This document shows positions 30,364-42,516 of a stretch of DNA of 64,000 nucleotides, piece by piece (position 1 is the stretch's first letter; each line of letters starts with the position of its first letter). Source of the stretch: Cupriavidus sp. EM10 (GTDB taxonomy: Bacteria > Pseudomonadota > Gammaproteobacteria > Burkholderiales > Burkholderiaceae); assembly GCF_018729255.1 (NCBI RefSeq), contig NZ_CP076060.1, positions 1,922,001 through 1,986,000 on the forward strand, in the 5' to 3' direction. The position numbers and the translations under genes are program-made. Below the pieces are notes generated by a model. It did not search any database. It was not told the DNA's origin and saw nothing but the letters and a program-made list of their open reading frames with translations.

Positions 30364-31383
30364 TCAGCGCTGCGCCGTGGCGGCCGGCGGCTGCCAGGCG
30401 GCATCGGCCACCTTGATCTGCTTCGGAATCAGCTTCAGCGTCACGAACGCGTCGGCAATGCGCTGCTGCTCGGCCAGCACACCGGCCGTGACAGGCTTCG
30501 CGCCATAGGAAAATCTTGAAACCGCGAGATCGAGCACGCCGGTATCGAGGCCGGTTTCCCTGGCCAGGAACTGGGTGGCGTCCTTCGGATGCTTCTCAGC
30601 CCACTGGCCAAGCTGCGCGAGTTCGTCGAGGATCGCGTTCACCACGTCGGGGCGGGCATTCGCATAGGGGCGCGATGCCAGGTAGAACTGATGGTTGCTG
30701 ACCACGTTCTTGCCGTCGGCGCCGCGGCCATCGGCCAGCACGCGGGCATCGAGCTGCTTCTCGGCGGCGGCCAGGAAGGGGTCCCAGATCACCCAGGCAT
30801 CCACGGCGCCGCGCTCGAAGGCCGCGCGGGCGTCGGCGGGCGGCAGGTAGACCGGCTGGATCTCGCTCCACGGAATGCCGGCCTTTTCCAGCTGGCGCAC
30901 CAGCAGGTAGTGGACATTCGACCCCTTGTTCAGCGCCACGCGCTTGCCGCGCAGGTCGGCCACCGACTTCAGCGTCGACGTCTTCGGCACGACGATGGCT
31001 TCGGATGTGGGCGCCGGCGGCTCATTGCCGATATAGGCCAGCTGCGCCCCGGCGGCCTGTGCGAAGATCGGCGGCGCCTCGCCCACGGTGCCGAAATCGA
31101 TGGCGCCCACGTTCAGGCCTTCCAGCAACTGCGGGCCGGCCGGGAATTCGGTCCACTTCACGGTGATGCCTTGCTGCGCCAGACGCTTTTCCAGCGTGCC
31201 GCGTGCCTTGAGCAACGTCAGCGTGCCGTACTTCTGATAGCCGATGCGCAGCTGCTTCGGATTCACGGTCTGCGACTGGGCCTGGGCCGGCTTGGCCAGC
31301 AGGCCATAGGACAGGCCGGTGGCCACCACCAGCGCGCCCAGCAGCAGGCGCCGGCGCAGGGAAAGCGGTTGGAACGATGTCAT
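30364..31383 (-). CDS. ssuA: Aliphatic sulfonate-binding periplasmic protein
   Basis: 339-residue solute-binding protein. The twin-arginine-containing signal region MTSFQPLSLRRRLLLGALV runs to AQAQS. The mature part has LRIGYQKYGTLTLLKARGTLE, KWTEFPAGPQLLEGLNVGAIDFGTVGEAPPIFAQAAG and GSNVHYLLVRQLEKAGI, typical of SsuA. ATG at 31383 is the start that gives a proper signal peptide. It is the first large gene of ssuA-D-C-B and lies 105 bases after a small leader-like ORF. Confidence 0.95.
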   Translation of the reverse strand: MTSFQPLSLRRRLLLGALVVATGLSYGLLAKPAQAQSQTVNPKQLRIGYQKYGTLTLLKARGTLEKRLAQQGITVKWTEFPAGPQLLEGLNVGAIDFGTVGEAPPIFAQAAGAQLAYIGNEPPAPTSEAIVVPKTSTLKSVADLRGKRVALNKGSNVHYLLVRQLEKAGIPWSEIQPVYLPPADARAAFERGAVDAWVIWDPFLAAAEKQLDARVLADGRGADGKNVVSNHQFYLASRPYANARPDVVNAILDELAQLGQWAEKHPKDATQFLARETGLDTGVLDLAVSRFSYGAKPVTAGVLAEQQRIADAFVTLKLIPKQIKVADAAWQPPAATAQR

Positions 31384-31488
31384 GTCGGGGTTCCTGATAG
31401 GGAGAAGGTTCGAAATCGATGGGCGGCACGACGCCCTGCCGGCGCATCGCGCGGCATGCAAAAACGTCATGCGTTGGGAAACTTCAGG

Positions 31489-31569
31489 TCAGGCGGGACA
31501 TCGCCCCATGGCGACGCGGGATGGCAGAACAGCGAATACAGCGAATACGGCGAGGACGGCAGCGGACAT
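31489..31569 (-). CDS. 26-residue leader-like ORF upstream of ssuA
   Basis: A short frame (MSAAVLAVFAVFAVLPSRVA and six more residues) with a good ribosome binding site, AGGAG, seven bases before its ATG at 31569. It contains a tandem VFAVFAV stretch and a single cysteine near its end (GRCPA). It lies between sbp and ssuA on the same strand. It could be a leader peptide, a small membrane peptide or chance. Confidence 0.35.
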   Translation of the reverse strand: MSAAVLAVFAVFAVLPSRVAMGRCPA

Positions 31570-31633
31570 CTCGGGCTCCTTCGTCAGGCGCGCCGGGGGC
31601 GGTGGATGGAAACCCGCCGCCCCGGCACTGGGA

Positions 31634-32647
31634 TTACCGCTTGCCGGGCTGGTACACCTGGTCAAACGAACCGCCATCGGCAAAGTGCGCCTTCTGGGCC
31701 TTGGCCCAGCCGCCGAACACTTCGTCGATCGTGAACAGCTTTACCTTGGGGAAGTTGGCGGCGTACTTGGCGGCCACCTTTTCCGAGATCGGGCGGTAGT
31801 AGTTCTTGGCCGCGATCTCCTGGCCTTCGTCGGTGTACAGGAACTGCAGGTAGGCCTCGGCGGCCTTGCGCGTGCCCTTCTTGTCCACCACCTTGTCGAC
31901 CACGGCTACCGGCGGCTCGGCCAGGATCGAGACCGACGGCGCCACGATGTCGAACTTGTCCGGACCCAGTTCCTTGATGGCCAGGATGGCTTCGTTTTCC
32001 CAGGCGATCAGCACATCACCCAGGCCGCGCTCCACGAACGTGGTGGTGGCACCGCGCGCGCCGGAATCGAGCACCGGCACGTTCTTGAGCAGCTGGCCAA
32101 CGAACTCGCGCGCCTTGGCGTCGCTGCCGCCCGGCTGGCGCAGCGCATAGCCCCACGCGGCCAGGTAGTTCCAGCGCGCGCCGCCCGACGTCTTCGGGTT
32201 CGGCGTGATGACCTGCACGCCCGGCTTCACCAGGTCGTTCCAGTCCTTGATCTGTTTCGGATTGCCCTTGCGCACCAGGAAGACGATGGTCGACGTGTAC
32301 GGCGACGCGTTGTGCGGCAGGCGCTTCTGCCAGTCGGGCTTGATCAGGCCCTTCTCGGCGATGGCGTCGATGTCGTAGCCCAGCGCCAGCGTGACCACAT
32401 CGGCATCCAGGCCGTCGATCACCGAACGGGCCTGCTTGCCCGAGCCGCCGTGCGACTGGCGGATCTGCACCGTATCGCCACCCTGCGCCTTGTAAGCCTT
32501 GGCAAACGCGGCATTCACGTCCACGTACAGCTCGCGCGTGGGGTCATAGGAAACGTTCAGCAGGTTGGTATTGGCCAGGGCGGCCGGTGCGGCGCCGATT
32601 GCGGACAGTACTGCGAGGCCCAGGGCCAGCTTGCGAATCATGTTCAA
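31634..32647 (-). CDS. sbp: Periplasmic sulfate-binding protein
   Basis: 337-residue binding protein with a signal peptide ([25 protein letters not shown]). Mature sequence begins [20 protein letters not shown] and includes [52 protein letters not shown] and [17 protein letters not shown], all hallmarks of the Sbp/CysP group that feeds CysTWA. It stands at the head of the sulfur locus, separated from cysTWA by the ssu genes. An internal ATG at 32641 is an equally possible start. Confidence 0.95.
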   Translation of the reverse strand: MNMIRKLALGLAVLSAIGAAPAALANTNLLNVSYDPTRELYVDVNAAFAKAYKAQGGDTVQIRQSHGGSGKQARSVIDGLDADVVTLALGYDIDAIAEKGLIKPDWQKRLPHNASPYTSTIVFLVRKGNPKQIKDWNDLVKPGVQVITPNPKTSGGARWNYLAAWGYALRQPGGSDAKAREFVGQLLKNVPVLDSGARGATTTFVERGLGDVLIAWENEAILAIKELGPDKFDIVAPSVSILAEPPVAVVDKVVDKKGTRKAAEAYLQFLYTDEGQEIAAKNYYRPISEKVAAKYAANFPKVKLFTIDEVFGGWAKAQKAHFADGGSFDQVYQPGKR

Positions 32648-32733
32648 TTGCTCCCGTCAGAGTTGTCGTGAAATGCCCCCGCCTTGATCGGACAGGGTTT
32701 CTGTCAGGGAGAAAGGCTACCGGCCGGGCCTTC

Positions 32734-32762
32734 TGAACGGAACGAATGGTTTCGCCGATCCA
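32734..32762 (-). promoter_or_regulatory. Candidate sbp promoter / CysB-site motif
   Basis: Minus strand: GGCGAAACC, then ATTCGTTC, then CGTTCAGAAGG, 87-115 bases upstream of the sbp start. It matches the motif upstream of cysT in core, flanks and distance. Confidence 0.45.
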
Positions 32763-32849
32763 AGCACGTTTTCTGCATAAGATCGGACGGGAATATGGGC
32801 ATGCTGGATAACGCAGGCAGGCGGTCGCGCGGATGTGAAACGCCCAAAG

Positions 32850-32882
32850 AAAAAACCCGCAGCACCGGAGTTGCGCTGCGGG
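32850..32882 (-). terminator. Rho-independent terminator, probably of ggt
   Basis: Minus strand: stem CCCGCAGC / GCTGCGGG with an 11-base loop, then TTTTTT. It lies about 195 bases after the ggt stop and isolates sbp transcription. Confidence 0.85.
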
Positions 32883-33078
32883 TCAAGTTTCCATTCCGGA
32901 AACGGGTAGACAAGTCATGAAGAGCGCCCCCGCATCTCCATGACGGTTTGCATATTAGCCAGCCGTTCCCATTCGCAGATTGATGCAGGTCAATCGCCCG
33001 ACAATCATGGGCGGTTGCCTGCAAAATCAGAGGAATGCGGCGGTTGGCATCCGCCGGACGGCGTAGGTCAATCGACCG

Positions 33079-35079
33079 TCATGGCGTAAAGGTATTACCC
33101 AGCACAACGCCTTCGCGCCGGGGGTCGGTGCCGCCCTGCAGCACGGCCGCGCCGCCCGACTGGGTGCGCATGATCGTGTTGACGCCGCTGGACTGCGACG
33201 AGGTGGAGATCGTGTGCCCCAGCGCCTTCAGGCCGGTGATCAGCGGATCGTTGGCGCCGCCATTGCTGAGGTCGATGTCCGGGTGCTCGCCGCCGATGGT
33301 GGTGGTGGCGCTGTTACTGGCGCCGAAATCCACCAGGTTGGACGACTGCTGGGCGTCCAGCCCCCAGTCGAGCGCCCCGACCAGCGTCTTGACCACGTAC
33401 TGCGGGATGGTGCCGCCGCCCGGAGATCCCGTGGCCATCAGGAAATCGCCCATCGACCCGTCGGCGGCCTTGCGGAACACCATGGTCGGCGCCATCGAAC
33501 TGCGCGGCCGCTTGCCCGGTTGCACCCGGTTGGCCACCAGGTTGCCGCTGGCATCGGTCGGCGCGGCGGAGAAATCGGTCAGTTGGTTGTTGAGCAGGAA
33601 GCCGTTGGTCATGTGGAACGACCCCATGCTCGATTCCACCGACGTGGTGGCGCTAACCGCATTGCCCTGCGCATCGACGATCGAATAGTGGTTCGTGCCG
33701 TGTTCGACCAGAGGCACCACGCCCATCGGCATCGCGCCGAAGTTGCCGGCCGTGGCCGTGCCCATCGAACGGTTCGGATCGATCAGCGCGGCGCGCGTCT
33801 GCAGGTAGGGCTTGTTCAGCAGCGTGTCCCACGTGCCGCCGGGCAGCGGCACGAAATCGGTATCGGCCACGTACTTGTCGCGGTCGGCGTAGGCCAGCCG
33901 TTCGGCCTCGCTTACACGATGCACGCCCTGCACGGTCGGCTTGCCGCCCTCGCCGTCCACGGGGCTGGGCTTGAACGATGCCATGTCGAAGTTTTCCAGG
34001 ATCTGCATCGCCGATGCCACGGTGATGCCGCCCGATGTGGGCGGCGGCGCGCCGCAGATCCAGTACGCGCGGTACGTGACGCAGACGGGCACCCGCAGCT
34101 TGGCCTCGTACGCGGCCAGGTCGGCCAACGTGGTCTTGCCCGGCGTGGTCGGCGTGCCGTCCGTGGCGGTGGTCGAGCCGATCTTGGCGACGATGTCGTT
34201 GGCGATGGGACCCTTGTACAGCGCGTCGGCGCCCTGCGCGGCCATGGCCGTCAGCGTGTTGGCGTAGGCCGCGTTCTTGAGCACGGTGCCAAGCGCCTTG
34301 GGCGTGCCGTCGGCGTTGAAGAAATAGGCGGTGGCGTCGGGGTCGCGCTTGAGGCTGGCGGCGTTCGACGAAATGGCCTGCGCCAGCCGGCCGCCGATCG
34401 GGAAGCCGTTGGTGGCCAGCGAGATGGCATCGCCGAACAGGTCTTTCCATGCCAGCTTGCCGTGCTCCTTCTGCACGCGCTCGATCAGCCGGGGCACGCC
34501 GATGGTGCCGATCGACCGCCCGCTGGCGCGCGCACTGGGCTTGGGCAGCGTCTGGTCGGCGGTGTCGTCCACGTACCGCAGGTAGTTCTCGGTGGCGGCT
34601 GCGGGCGCCGTTTCGCGCCCGTCGTAGGCCTGCACGGTCTTGGCCGTGGCGTCGTAGTAGAGCATGAAGCCACCCGATCCCATGCCGGTGGCCTCTGGCA
34701 CGGTCAGGCCCAGCACCGCCTGCACCGCCACGGCGGCATCCGCTGCCGTGCCCCCCTTCTTGAGCACCGCGCAACCGGCCGCGCTGGCGTAGGCATTCGA
34801 CGTCGAGACCATGTAGGTCTTGGCGGTGACCGGTTTCAACCCGGTCCGATAGCCGGTGGCGGGCTCTGGCAGCGCCGGGTCGCCGGGCTGGTTCGACCCG
34901 ACCACTACCGTGCCGCCAGTGCTGGACAGCACCTGGCAACTGTTGTCGGCCTGGGGCGTGGTGGTGGGTGGCGGGGTGGGCGTCGAATTGTCGTCGCTGC
35001 CACCGCAGGAAACGACCAGCAGCGTGCCCGCAACCGCGGCCGCCAGGGTCAGGGGGACCTTCCGTTTTGGCAACACCAT
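33079..35079 (-). CDS. ggt: Gamma-glutamyltransferase, predicted lipoprotein
   Basis: 666-residue precursor of the Ntn-hydrolase that hydrolyses glutathione and other gamma-glutamyl compounds outside the cytoplasm. The N-terminus has a lipobox-like VVSCGG after a hydrophobic stretch, then a threonine/proline-rich linker. The autocatalytic nucleophile threonine is in VEHGTNHYSIVDAQGNAVS. Other typical parts are PEATGMGSGGFMLYYD, GAPPPTSGG and GSPGGGTIPQYV. Position next to the sulfur-acquisition region suggests it may help recover cysteine from glutathione, which is inference. Confidence 0.93.
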   Translation of the reverse strand: MVLPKRKVPLTLAAAVAGTLLVVSCGGSDDNSTPTPPPTTTPQADNSCQVLSSTGGTVVVGSNQPGDPALPEPATGYRTGLKPVTAKTYMVSTSNAYASAAGCAVLKKGGTAADAAVAVQAVLGLTVPEATGMGSGGFMLYYDATAKTVQAYDGRETAPAAATENYLRYVDDTADQTLPKPSARASGRSIGTIGVPRLIERVQKEHGKLAWKDLFGDAISLATNGFPIGGRLAQAISSNAASLKRDPDATAYFFNADGTPKALGTVLKNAAYANTLTAMAAQGADALYKGPIANDIVAKIGSTTATDGTPTTPGKTTLADLAAYEAKLRVPVCVTYRAYWICGAPPPTSGGITVASAMQILENFDMASFKPSPVDGEGGKPTVQGVHRVSEAERLAYADRDKYVADTDFVPLPGGTWDTLLNKPYLQTRAALIDPNRSMGTATAGNFGAMPMGVVPLVEHGTNHYSIVDAQGNAVSATTSVESSMGSFHMTNGFLLNNQLTDFSAAPTDASGNLVANRVQPGKRPRSSMAPTMVFRKAADGSMGDFLMATGSPGGGTIPQYVVKTLVGALDWGLDAQQSSNLVDFGASNSATTTIGGEHPDIDLSNGGANDPLITGLKALGHTISTSSQSSGVNTIMRTQSGGAAVLQGGTDPRREGVVLGNTFTP

Positions 35080-35467
35080 ATTTCCTCCAAACTACAAAGA
35101 AGCGCCGGGGGTGGCGCGATCCGTGGATGTCGGACTGGCAGGCGGGGAAAGCTTGTCATCGGCGTCTGCCGTGGCTCTTTTCTGAAAACAGGGACGAACG
35201 GGACCCGCCGGGCCGGATGGCTCGGAAAACGCAGGTGACGGGCTTGGGAAATGGGCGTGCCCCGGCGCGGCGGCGCGGGGCAGTCCCTATGATGAGTTGG
35301 TCAGGGCAAGGCAGGGATTCATGACCGTGCTGACTGTTGGCTTGTCAAGCAATGCAATGTGTCAACACTAGTACATGGCGCGCTTGATGGACAAGCCACT
35401 TTCGCACCGGGTTGGTGAGTCAGCGGACATACGGCCCGGTCAGCGGCTTGGCGCGGCCCGCTGCGCC
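35080..35467. other. Intergenic region upstream of ggt
   Basis: 388 bases between the end of the osmC-like gene and the start of ggt, both on the minus strand. It presumably carries the ggt promoter. I see no convincing small gene, RNA or hairpin. Confidence 0.4.
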
Positions 35468-35947
35468 TCACTCGGCAGGCGCGTGCCCGATTACCGCTTC
35501 GCAGCGAATCGGGAAGTTGACCGAGTTGGCGACGTAGCATTTCTCGTGGGCCACGTGATGCAAGTGCGCCGCCTGTTCGGCATCGTCGCCGGCCCGGATC
35601 GTCACGTGCGGGCGCAGCACGATCTCGGAGAACCTGCCGCCGGTGGGGCCATCGACCATGGTGCCTTCGGCCTCGTCGACATAGGCCAGCACGGCGATGC
35701 CGGCGTCCGAGCACAGGTGCAGGTACCACAGCTTGTGGCAGGCGCTGGCCGACGCCACGAGCAGGTCTTCCGGGTTCCAGCGTTTGGCATCGCCCAGGAA
35801 GGCCGGGTCCGAGGAACCGGGAATCTCGGGCTTCTCGCCGGCGCGAATCGTGTGGTCGCGCCTGTACGCGCGGTAGCCGGTGGTGCCGGTGCCGCGGTTG
35901 CCAGTCCATTCCACCGTGACGTGGTACTTGTGCTCGCCATGAGCCAT
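35468..35947 (-). CDS. OsmC family peroxiredoxin-like protein
   Basis: 159-residue protein with the OsmC/Ohr fold. The two redox cysteine regions are SASACHKLWYLHLC and HEKCYVANSVNFPIRCEAVI, although the spacing and extra cysteines differ from classical OsmC and Ohr. The N-terminus MAHGEHKYHVTVEWTGNRGTG is typical of the OsmC-like branch annotated in betaproteobacteria. It probably detoxifies organic hydroperoxides. ATG at 35947 was chosen because the domain starts there. Confidence 0.87.
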   Translation of the reverse strand: MAHGEHKYHVTVEWTGNRGTGTTGYRAYRRDHTIRAGEKPEIPGSSDPAFLGDAKRWNPEDLLVASASACHKLWYLHLCSDAGIAVLAYVDEAEGTMVDGPTGGRFSEIVLRPHVTIRAGDDAEQAAHLHHVAHEKCYVANSVNFPIRCEAVIGHAPAE

Positions 35948-36006
35948 GGGATTGCTCCAGGGGGTTGGAATCAGCCGAGACGGTATTGTGGCGCAAACCC
36001 GAAGCC

Positions 36007-36036
36007 AAAAAAAGGGACCTCCGGAGAGGCCCCTTT
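36007..36036 (-). terminator. Rho-independent terminator of clpB
   Basis: Minus strand: AGGGGCCTC, loop, GAGGTCCCT (one mismatch), then TTTTTT, 21 bases after the clpB stop. Confidence 0.8.
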
Positions 36037-36056
36037 CGACATGCATCGACGATGCG

Positions 36057-38644
<2,588 letters not shown>

Positions 38645-38753
38645 CAGGCGCCCTCTCTCTCAAGTCGATGAGTGTGTCCTGCTGCGGGGCGGCGATGGGG
38701 CAGCTCGACGGCTGCCGCTTCGCGAATGCCCGGCCGGACACGTTACTCCCGAA

Positions 38754-38781
38754 AGATAGGGCTTTGCATTGACATTTCAAG
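38754..38781 (-). promoter_or_regulatory. Heat-shock (sigma-32) promoter of clpB
   Basis: Minus strand: CTTGAAA (-35), 13-base spacer, CCCTATCT (-10, consensus CCCCATNT). It lies 110-137 bases upstream of the clpB start, as expected for a heat-shock chaperone gene. Confidence 0.8.
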
Positions 38782-38854
38782 ACACCCGCCACACAACTTG
38801 TACAGACTGCAAGTGCATGGCGGGTTACATCGGCTCAGCTCGGCAAACGCCTGC

Positions 38855-41027
38855 CTAGTTCGGCACGTCGACCGTGGTCCCGCTGACCGAGATCTTGTCG
38901 CCGGCGGCCGGGGTGGCCGCGATCGGGGGGACGTTGGAGGGAAGGATTTGCGGGGCGACGATGTCCGTGAGGCCGCCAGCACGTGGTGTGGTCCGCACGA
39001 CCTGCGACGGCGGCAGTGCCGTGCCGCTCTTCAGGTTGGCATAGACGGCGTCCAGCGCCCGGTTCACGTAGACGTGCATCGGAATGAACCGCGCCCCATA
39101 CCCCGCCACCGAATCGATGAATCCATCGAAGTGCTGTCCGTTCGTCACTTCGATATACGACAGCTTGCTGGCGCTGCCTTCCACCGATTTATTCAGCCCC
39201 AGGTATGGCCTAGACGTGTGGTTGACCGGCAGCAGCCCGTCACTGCGGCCGTGGACGATCATCGCCGGCTTGCCGCGCAGGTTGCCGTTGCGGTACGTCT
39301 GGGCGATGCCGGTTGTCAGGGCCGTGTTCCGGTTGTCGAGCAAGGCACGCAGGCACAGGGCACCATCGAGATTCGCATCAGTCCGGTTCGTCGACGGCGA
39401 GGCCGATGCATAGTCGCGCACCGGGCCGGCACCGGTTGGGTTGGCATCATTCATTATCGTAACCGGGCTGGTCGGCGGAATGCCGTTGCCGGTAGAGAAC
39501 ATTCCAGCCAGCGCCGCCGCCGGGATAGCCACGGGCGTGATGCTTGTATTCGCCACGAACGGCGCGAAGCTGTAGTTGCACAGCCGGTCGGTGACGCTGG
39601 CGCGCGAGTACGCGTTGGCATAAGTCACCGAAATCGAACTGGCGACCTCCAGGAACGACAGCGACGCGTGCAACTCGTCAGACTCGGTCTCCCATCCCGC
39701 CGCGTGCAGGGCATTCAGCGCCGACACTGCCTGGTCGGAGGCCGTGGCGCCCGTCACTTTGCCCTTGTCCCCAGCGACGTGCAGCGATTCAGGCCCGTCT
39801 GTCCAGGCAGAGCCGCGAAGGGCGCATTGACCAGCGCGGTACCTTGGCTGGCACACAGCTGGAACAAGTTCGCCGTCGTCGTGTAGTCATAGAGCGACTT
39901 GCCCGACGCCGCCACCTGCGTGCCCCCACGCCGCACGGTAATCACCGGGGCGGGCGGCATTTCCACGTTAGGCTCGCCCACCGCCACGCCGTCGATCAGC
40001 CCGTCTTCGTCCTGCTCGGCGGCGGCGATGGCTGCACCGCCGCCATTCGAGATGGCCGATGCGATGACCAGCACGTTGCTCTTGGTGAAGGTCGCCTGGC
40101 GCGCCCCGTTCGAGGCCACGGCGCCGAAGCGGTCGTTGATCGCGAACATGGCGAACTGGATAGCCTGCAGCGTGTTCTTGCCCCAGTCGGCCTCGGGGTT
40201 TTGCTTCGAATGGGCATGCTTGAACGCCAGCCGGTGCGGGAAGGCCGTATTGAAATCCGCCAGCGACATCGCGCCCGGCTGGGCGGCGAACTGGGCCAGC
40301 TTGCCGGCGGTGGTACGGGTCGCGCGCGTGCCGTCGATCAGCGGCACCGTGTCGGTTTCCAGGTCATGCGGAGCCGCGCCGGTGCCCTTGTCGGTATAGG
40401 CCACCGCACAATTGCGCTTCAGACCCCACTCGCCAACCGCGATGCCGCCGTAGACACCGCGCGATCCCGACGACGTGGCGGAAATGATGCACGGGTTGTT
40501 CCGATCGAACGCATCGGGAATCTGCACCATTACCGTCACATTCTTGAGCCCGCTGCCGTCGTCGGCATAGGCGATGTATTCGGTACCTGGAATCTTGCCC
40601 TGACCGGCCGTGACAGTGCCCTGGGCATCGACATTCGGCCCGTACAGCGAGCCGTAGCCGCCGGCCGCCTGTATATCCACGATGGCACGATAGTTGACGT
40701 AGATTGCGTTGCGGCGCAGTTCGGCGGGCGTCGGGGCGGCCGGATTTGCGAAGACCGGCGCGGCGCCCGCCAGTCCGTCCTTGCCCAGGCCGGCGGTCAG
40801 CAGGTCGTCCGAATTGCCGTCGTATGACTTGACCGAAATCGTCCCGACGATGAAGTCCGGTTTCGCGTTCAGATTCTGCGGGGTGGCGTGGTGCCGGACC
40901 CGCCGTTGGAATCTCCGCCTCCGCAGGCCGAGATCAGCAGGGTCGCGGCGGCGGCCGCAACGGCGGTCTGCCGGAACCGGCGCCGCAATAGTGGGTGCGC
41001 GAGGCGCGAGGCATGGCGATGCTGCAT
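38855..41027 (-). CDS. 3-hydroxybutyrate-oligomer hydrolase, frame broken twice by missing bases
   Basis: Large serine hydrolase that cuts 3-hydroxybutyrate oligomers released from polyhydroxybutyrate. The N-terminus is a lipoprotein-like signal (TLLISACGGGDSN). The body has IYVNYRAIVDIQAAGGYGSLYGPNV, ATSSGSRGVYGGIAVGEWGL and GRSDGLLPVNHTSRPYLGLN, characteristic of the OHB-hydrolase family. Two breaks occur: near residue 48 (GGGG run at 40880-40883; TTPPRRI-stop instead of TTPPPQNLNAKPDF) and near residue 411 (CCC run at 39794-39796). Adding one base at each gives a continuous 724-residue protein, the family's size. Confidence 0.85.
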
Positions 41028-41323
41028 GGGGATGTCTCCTTGTTATGAACGGAACTGGATGCCGCGAAAAGACAAGGACTGCTGGAAGCCACTGCTGGAA
41101 TGCCGCAGATACCGAACAAAGCGCCGGATTCTTGGAAGCCACGGCGGGCCGGCAAGCGCCCGTAGCTGCACTTTTATAATGATTCTGAAAGCGGACAGGC
41201 AAACTTCGCGAGGTGCGTTGCACACCTCAATGCCATGCGGGCAATAGTAGCCGGTCCAGGGCGGACCGGCAGCAGCAAATGTATTAGGACTGTTACCTAT
41301 GCCCCAAAACTCGGCGCGTTTGG

Positions 41324-41704
41324 TCAGGCCAGCGTACGGTAAGTCCAGATACCGAGCCCGGTCAGCAGCAGCGACCCGCCCAGGTGTGCCGCCAAGTGCG
41401 CCAGCGCCCAGCGGTAGTCGCCGGCCATCAGGTTGCCAACGACTTCGCTGGAGAAGGTGGAAAAGGTGGTCAGGCCGCCCAGGAAGCCGGTCACGGCCAG
41501 CAGGCGCCACTCCGGAGGCAGCGACGGATGGGTCTCGAAGAACGCCACCGCCAGCCCAATCAGATAGCCGCCAACCAGGTTCGAAGCCAGCGTGCCGTAT
41601 GGCAGCGCCGGGTTCGCGGCATTCCACAGCACGGAAAATGCCCAACGCAGCCATGCCCCCACAGCGGCCCCCACGCCCACCGCCACAAATCCCATCGAAC
41701 TCAT
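41324..41704 (-). CDS. crcB: Fluoride channel FluC (CrcB)
   Basis: 126-residue membrane protein with four hydrophobic segments. It has the Fluc signature [12 protein letters not shown] and the conserved NLVGGYLIG. Such proteins work as antiparallel dimers that let fluoride out of the cell. It starts 26 bases after the moaE stop, so it may be the last gene of moeA-moaD-moaE-crcB; there is no room for a fluoride riboswitch directly before it. Confidence 0.95.
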   Translation of the reverse strand: MSSMGFVAVGVGAAVGAWLRWAFSVLWNAANPALPYGTLASNLVGGYLIGLAVAFFETHPSLPPEWRLLAVTGFLGGLTTFSTFSSEVVGNLMAGDYRWALAHLAAHLGGSLLLTGLGIWTYRTLA

Positions 41705-41730
41705 CGATTCGACCTTTCTTGTTCTTTAAC

Positions 41731-42246
41731 TTATTCGTTATGGTTGGGCGTGCCCGCCCCTGCCGTCGCCTGCGCCGTTTCCGCGTTGAACGATTCGATG
41801 CCCCAGCGGCGCAGTGCCGCGTCATCTGACACCCGCGCGTCCACCCAGCGCGCGCCCTCCGGCGTGGCTTCCTTCTTCCAGAACGGCGCCTCGGACTTCA
41901 GGTAATCCATGATGAATTCGCACGCGGCAAAGGCGTTCCCACGATGCGCCGACGACACCGCCACCAGCACGATCTGGTCCAGCGGCTGCAGCAGGCCCAC
42001 CCGGTGCACGATCGTCACGCCAAGCAAATCCCAGCGCTGGCGGGCGGCAGCCTCGATCTGCTCAAGTGCCTTTTCCGTCATCCCGGGATAGTGCTCCAGC
42101 TCCATCGTGCTGACGCGCGATCCGTCGCTGATATCGCGCACGGTGCCGATAAAGCTGGTCACGGCGCCCACGCCGGGGTTGCCGGCACGCAGCGCGGCCA
42201 CCTCGGCGCCGAGGTCGAAATCCTCCAGTTGCACGCGGACCGTCAT
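41731..42246 (-). CDS. moaE: Molybdopterin synthase catalytic subunit
   Basis: 171-residue large subunit of molybdopterin synthase, which inserts two sulfurs into precursor Z. Typical parts are GAVTSFIGTVRD, LELEHYPGMTEKALEQI-like sequence (here MELEHYPGMTEKALEQIEA), VHRVGLLQPLDQIVLVAVSSAHRG, and the catalytic lysines in APFWKKEATPEGARWVDAR. The moaD stop is one base before its start. Slightly long at the C-terminus (about 20 extra residues). Confidence 0.96.
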   Translation of the reverse strand: MTVRVQLEDFDLGAEVAALRAGNPGVGAVTSFIGTVRDISDGSRVSTMELEHYPGMTEKALEQIEAAARQRWDLLGVTIVHRVGLLQPLDQIVLVAVSSAHRGNAFAACEFIMDYLKSEAPFWKKEATPEGARWVDARVSDDAALRRWGIESFNAETAQATAGAGTPNHNE

Positions 42247-42247
42247 C

Positions 42248-42511
42248 TCAGCCTCCGGTCACGGGCGGGAAGAACGCCACCTCGCAGCCATCGGCCAGCG
42301 GGGTATCGGCCCGGGCCACGGCGTGGTCCACGGCCATGCGCAGCGCCTTGCCTTCGGCCAGCGCCTCGGCCCAGACGCCGCCGCGCGCACGCAGCCAGCC
42401 GCGCAGGTCGCCCACGGTACGAACGTCGGCCGGCACCTCGGCGCGCTCGGCGCCCTGCCCCACCTGTTCGCGAACGCTGGCGAAATAACGAAGTTCCAAT
42501 TGCATCGACAT
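42248..42511 (-). CDS. moaD: Molybdopterin synthase sulfur-carrier subunit
   Basis: 87-residue ubiquitin-like sulfur carrier. It starts MQLELRYFASVREQVGQ (after an initial MS) and ends VAFFPPVTGG. The terminal diglycine is the site that becomes a thiocarboxylate. It sits between moeA and moaE with gaps of one to five bases. Confidence 0.96.
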   Translation of the reverse strand: MSMQLELRYFASVREQVGQGAERAEVPADVRTVGDLRGWLRARGGVWAEALAEGKALRMAVDHAVARADTPLADGCEVAFFPPVTGG

Positions 42512-42516
42512 GAAAA

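Larger units (their letters stand above)
32648..33078. other. Intergenic region between ggt and sbp
   Basis: 431 bases, both neighbours on the minus strand. It holds the ggt terminator (32850-32882) and the candidate sbp control motif (32734-32762). I see no further gene. Confidence 0.5.

Noticed and set aside
33214..35238. 674-codon plus-strand frame opposite ggt
   Set aside because: Arginine- and histidine-rich shadow of a well-supported enzyme gene.
41705..41730. Fluoride riboswitch ahead of crcB
   Set aside because: Only 26 bases separate moaE and crcB, too short for the riboswitch fold.
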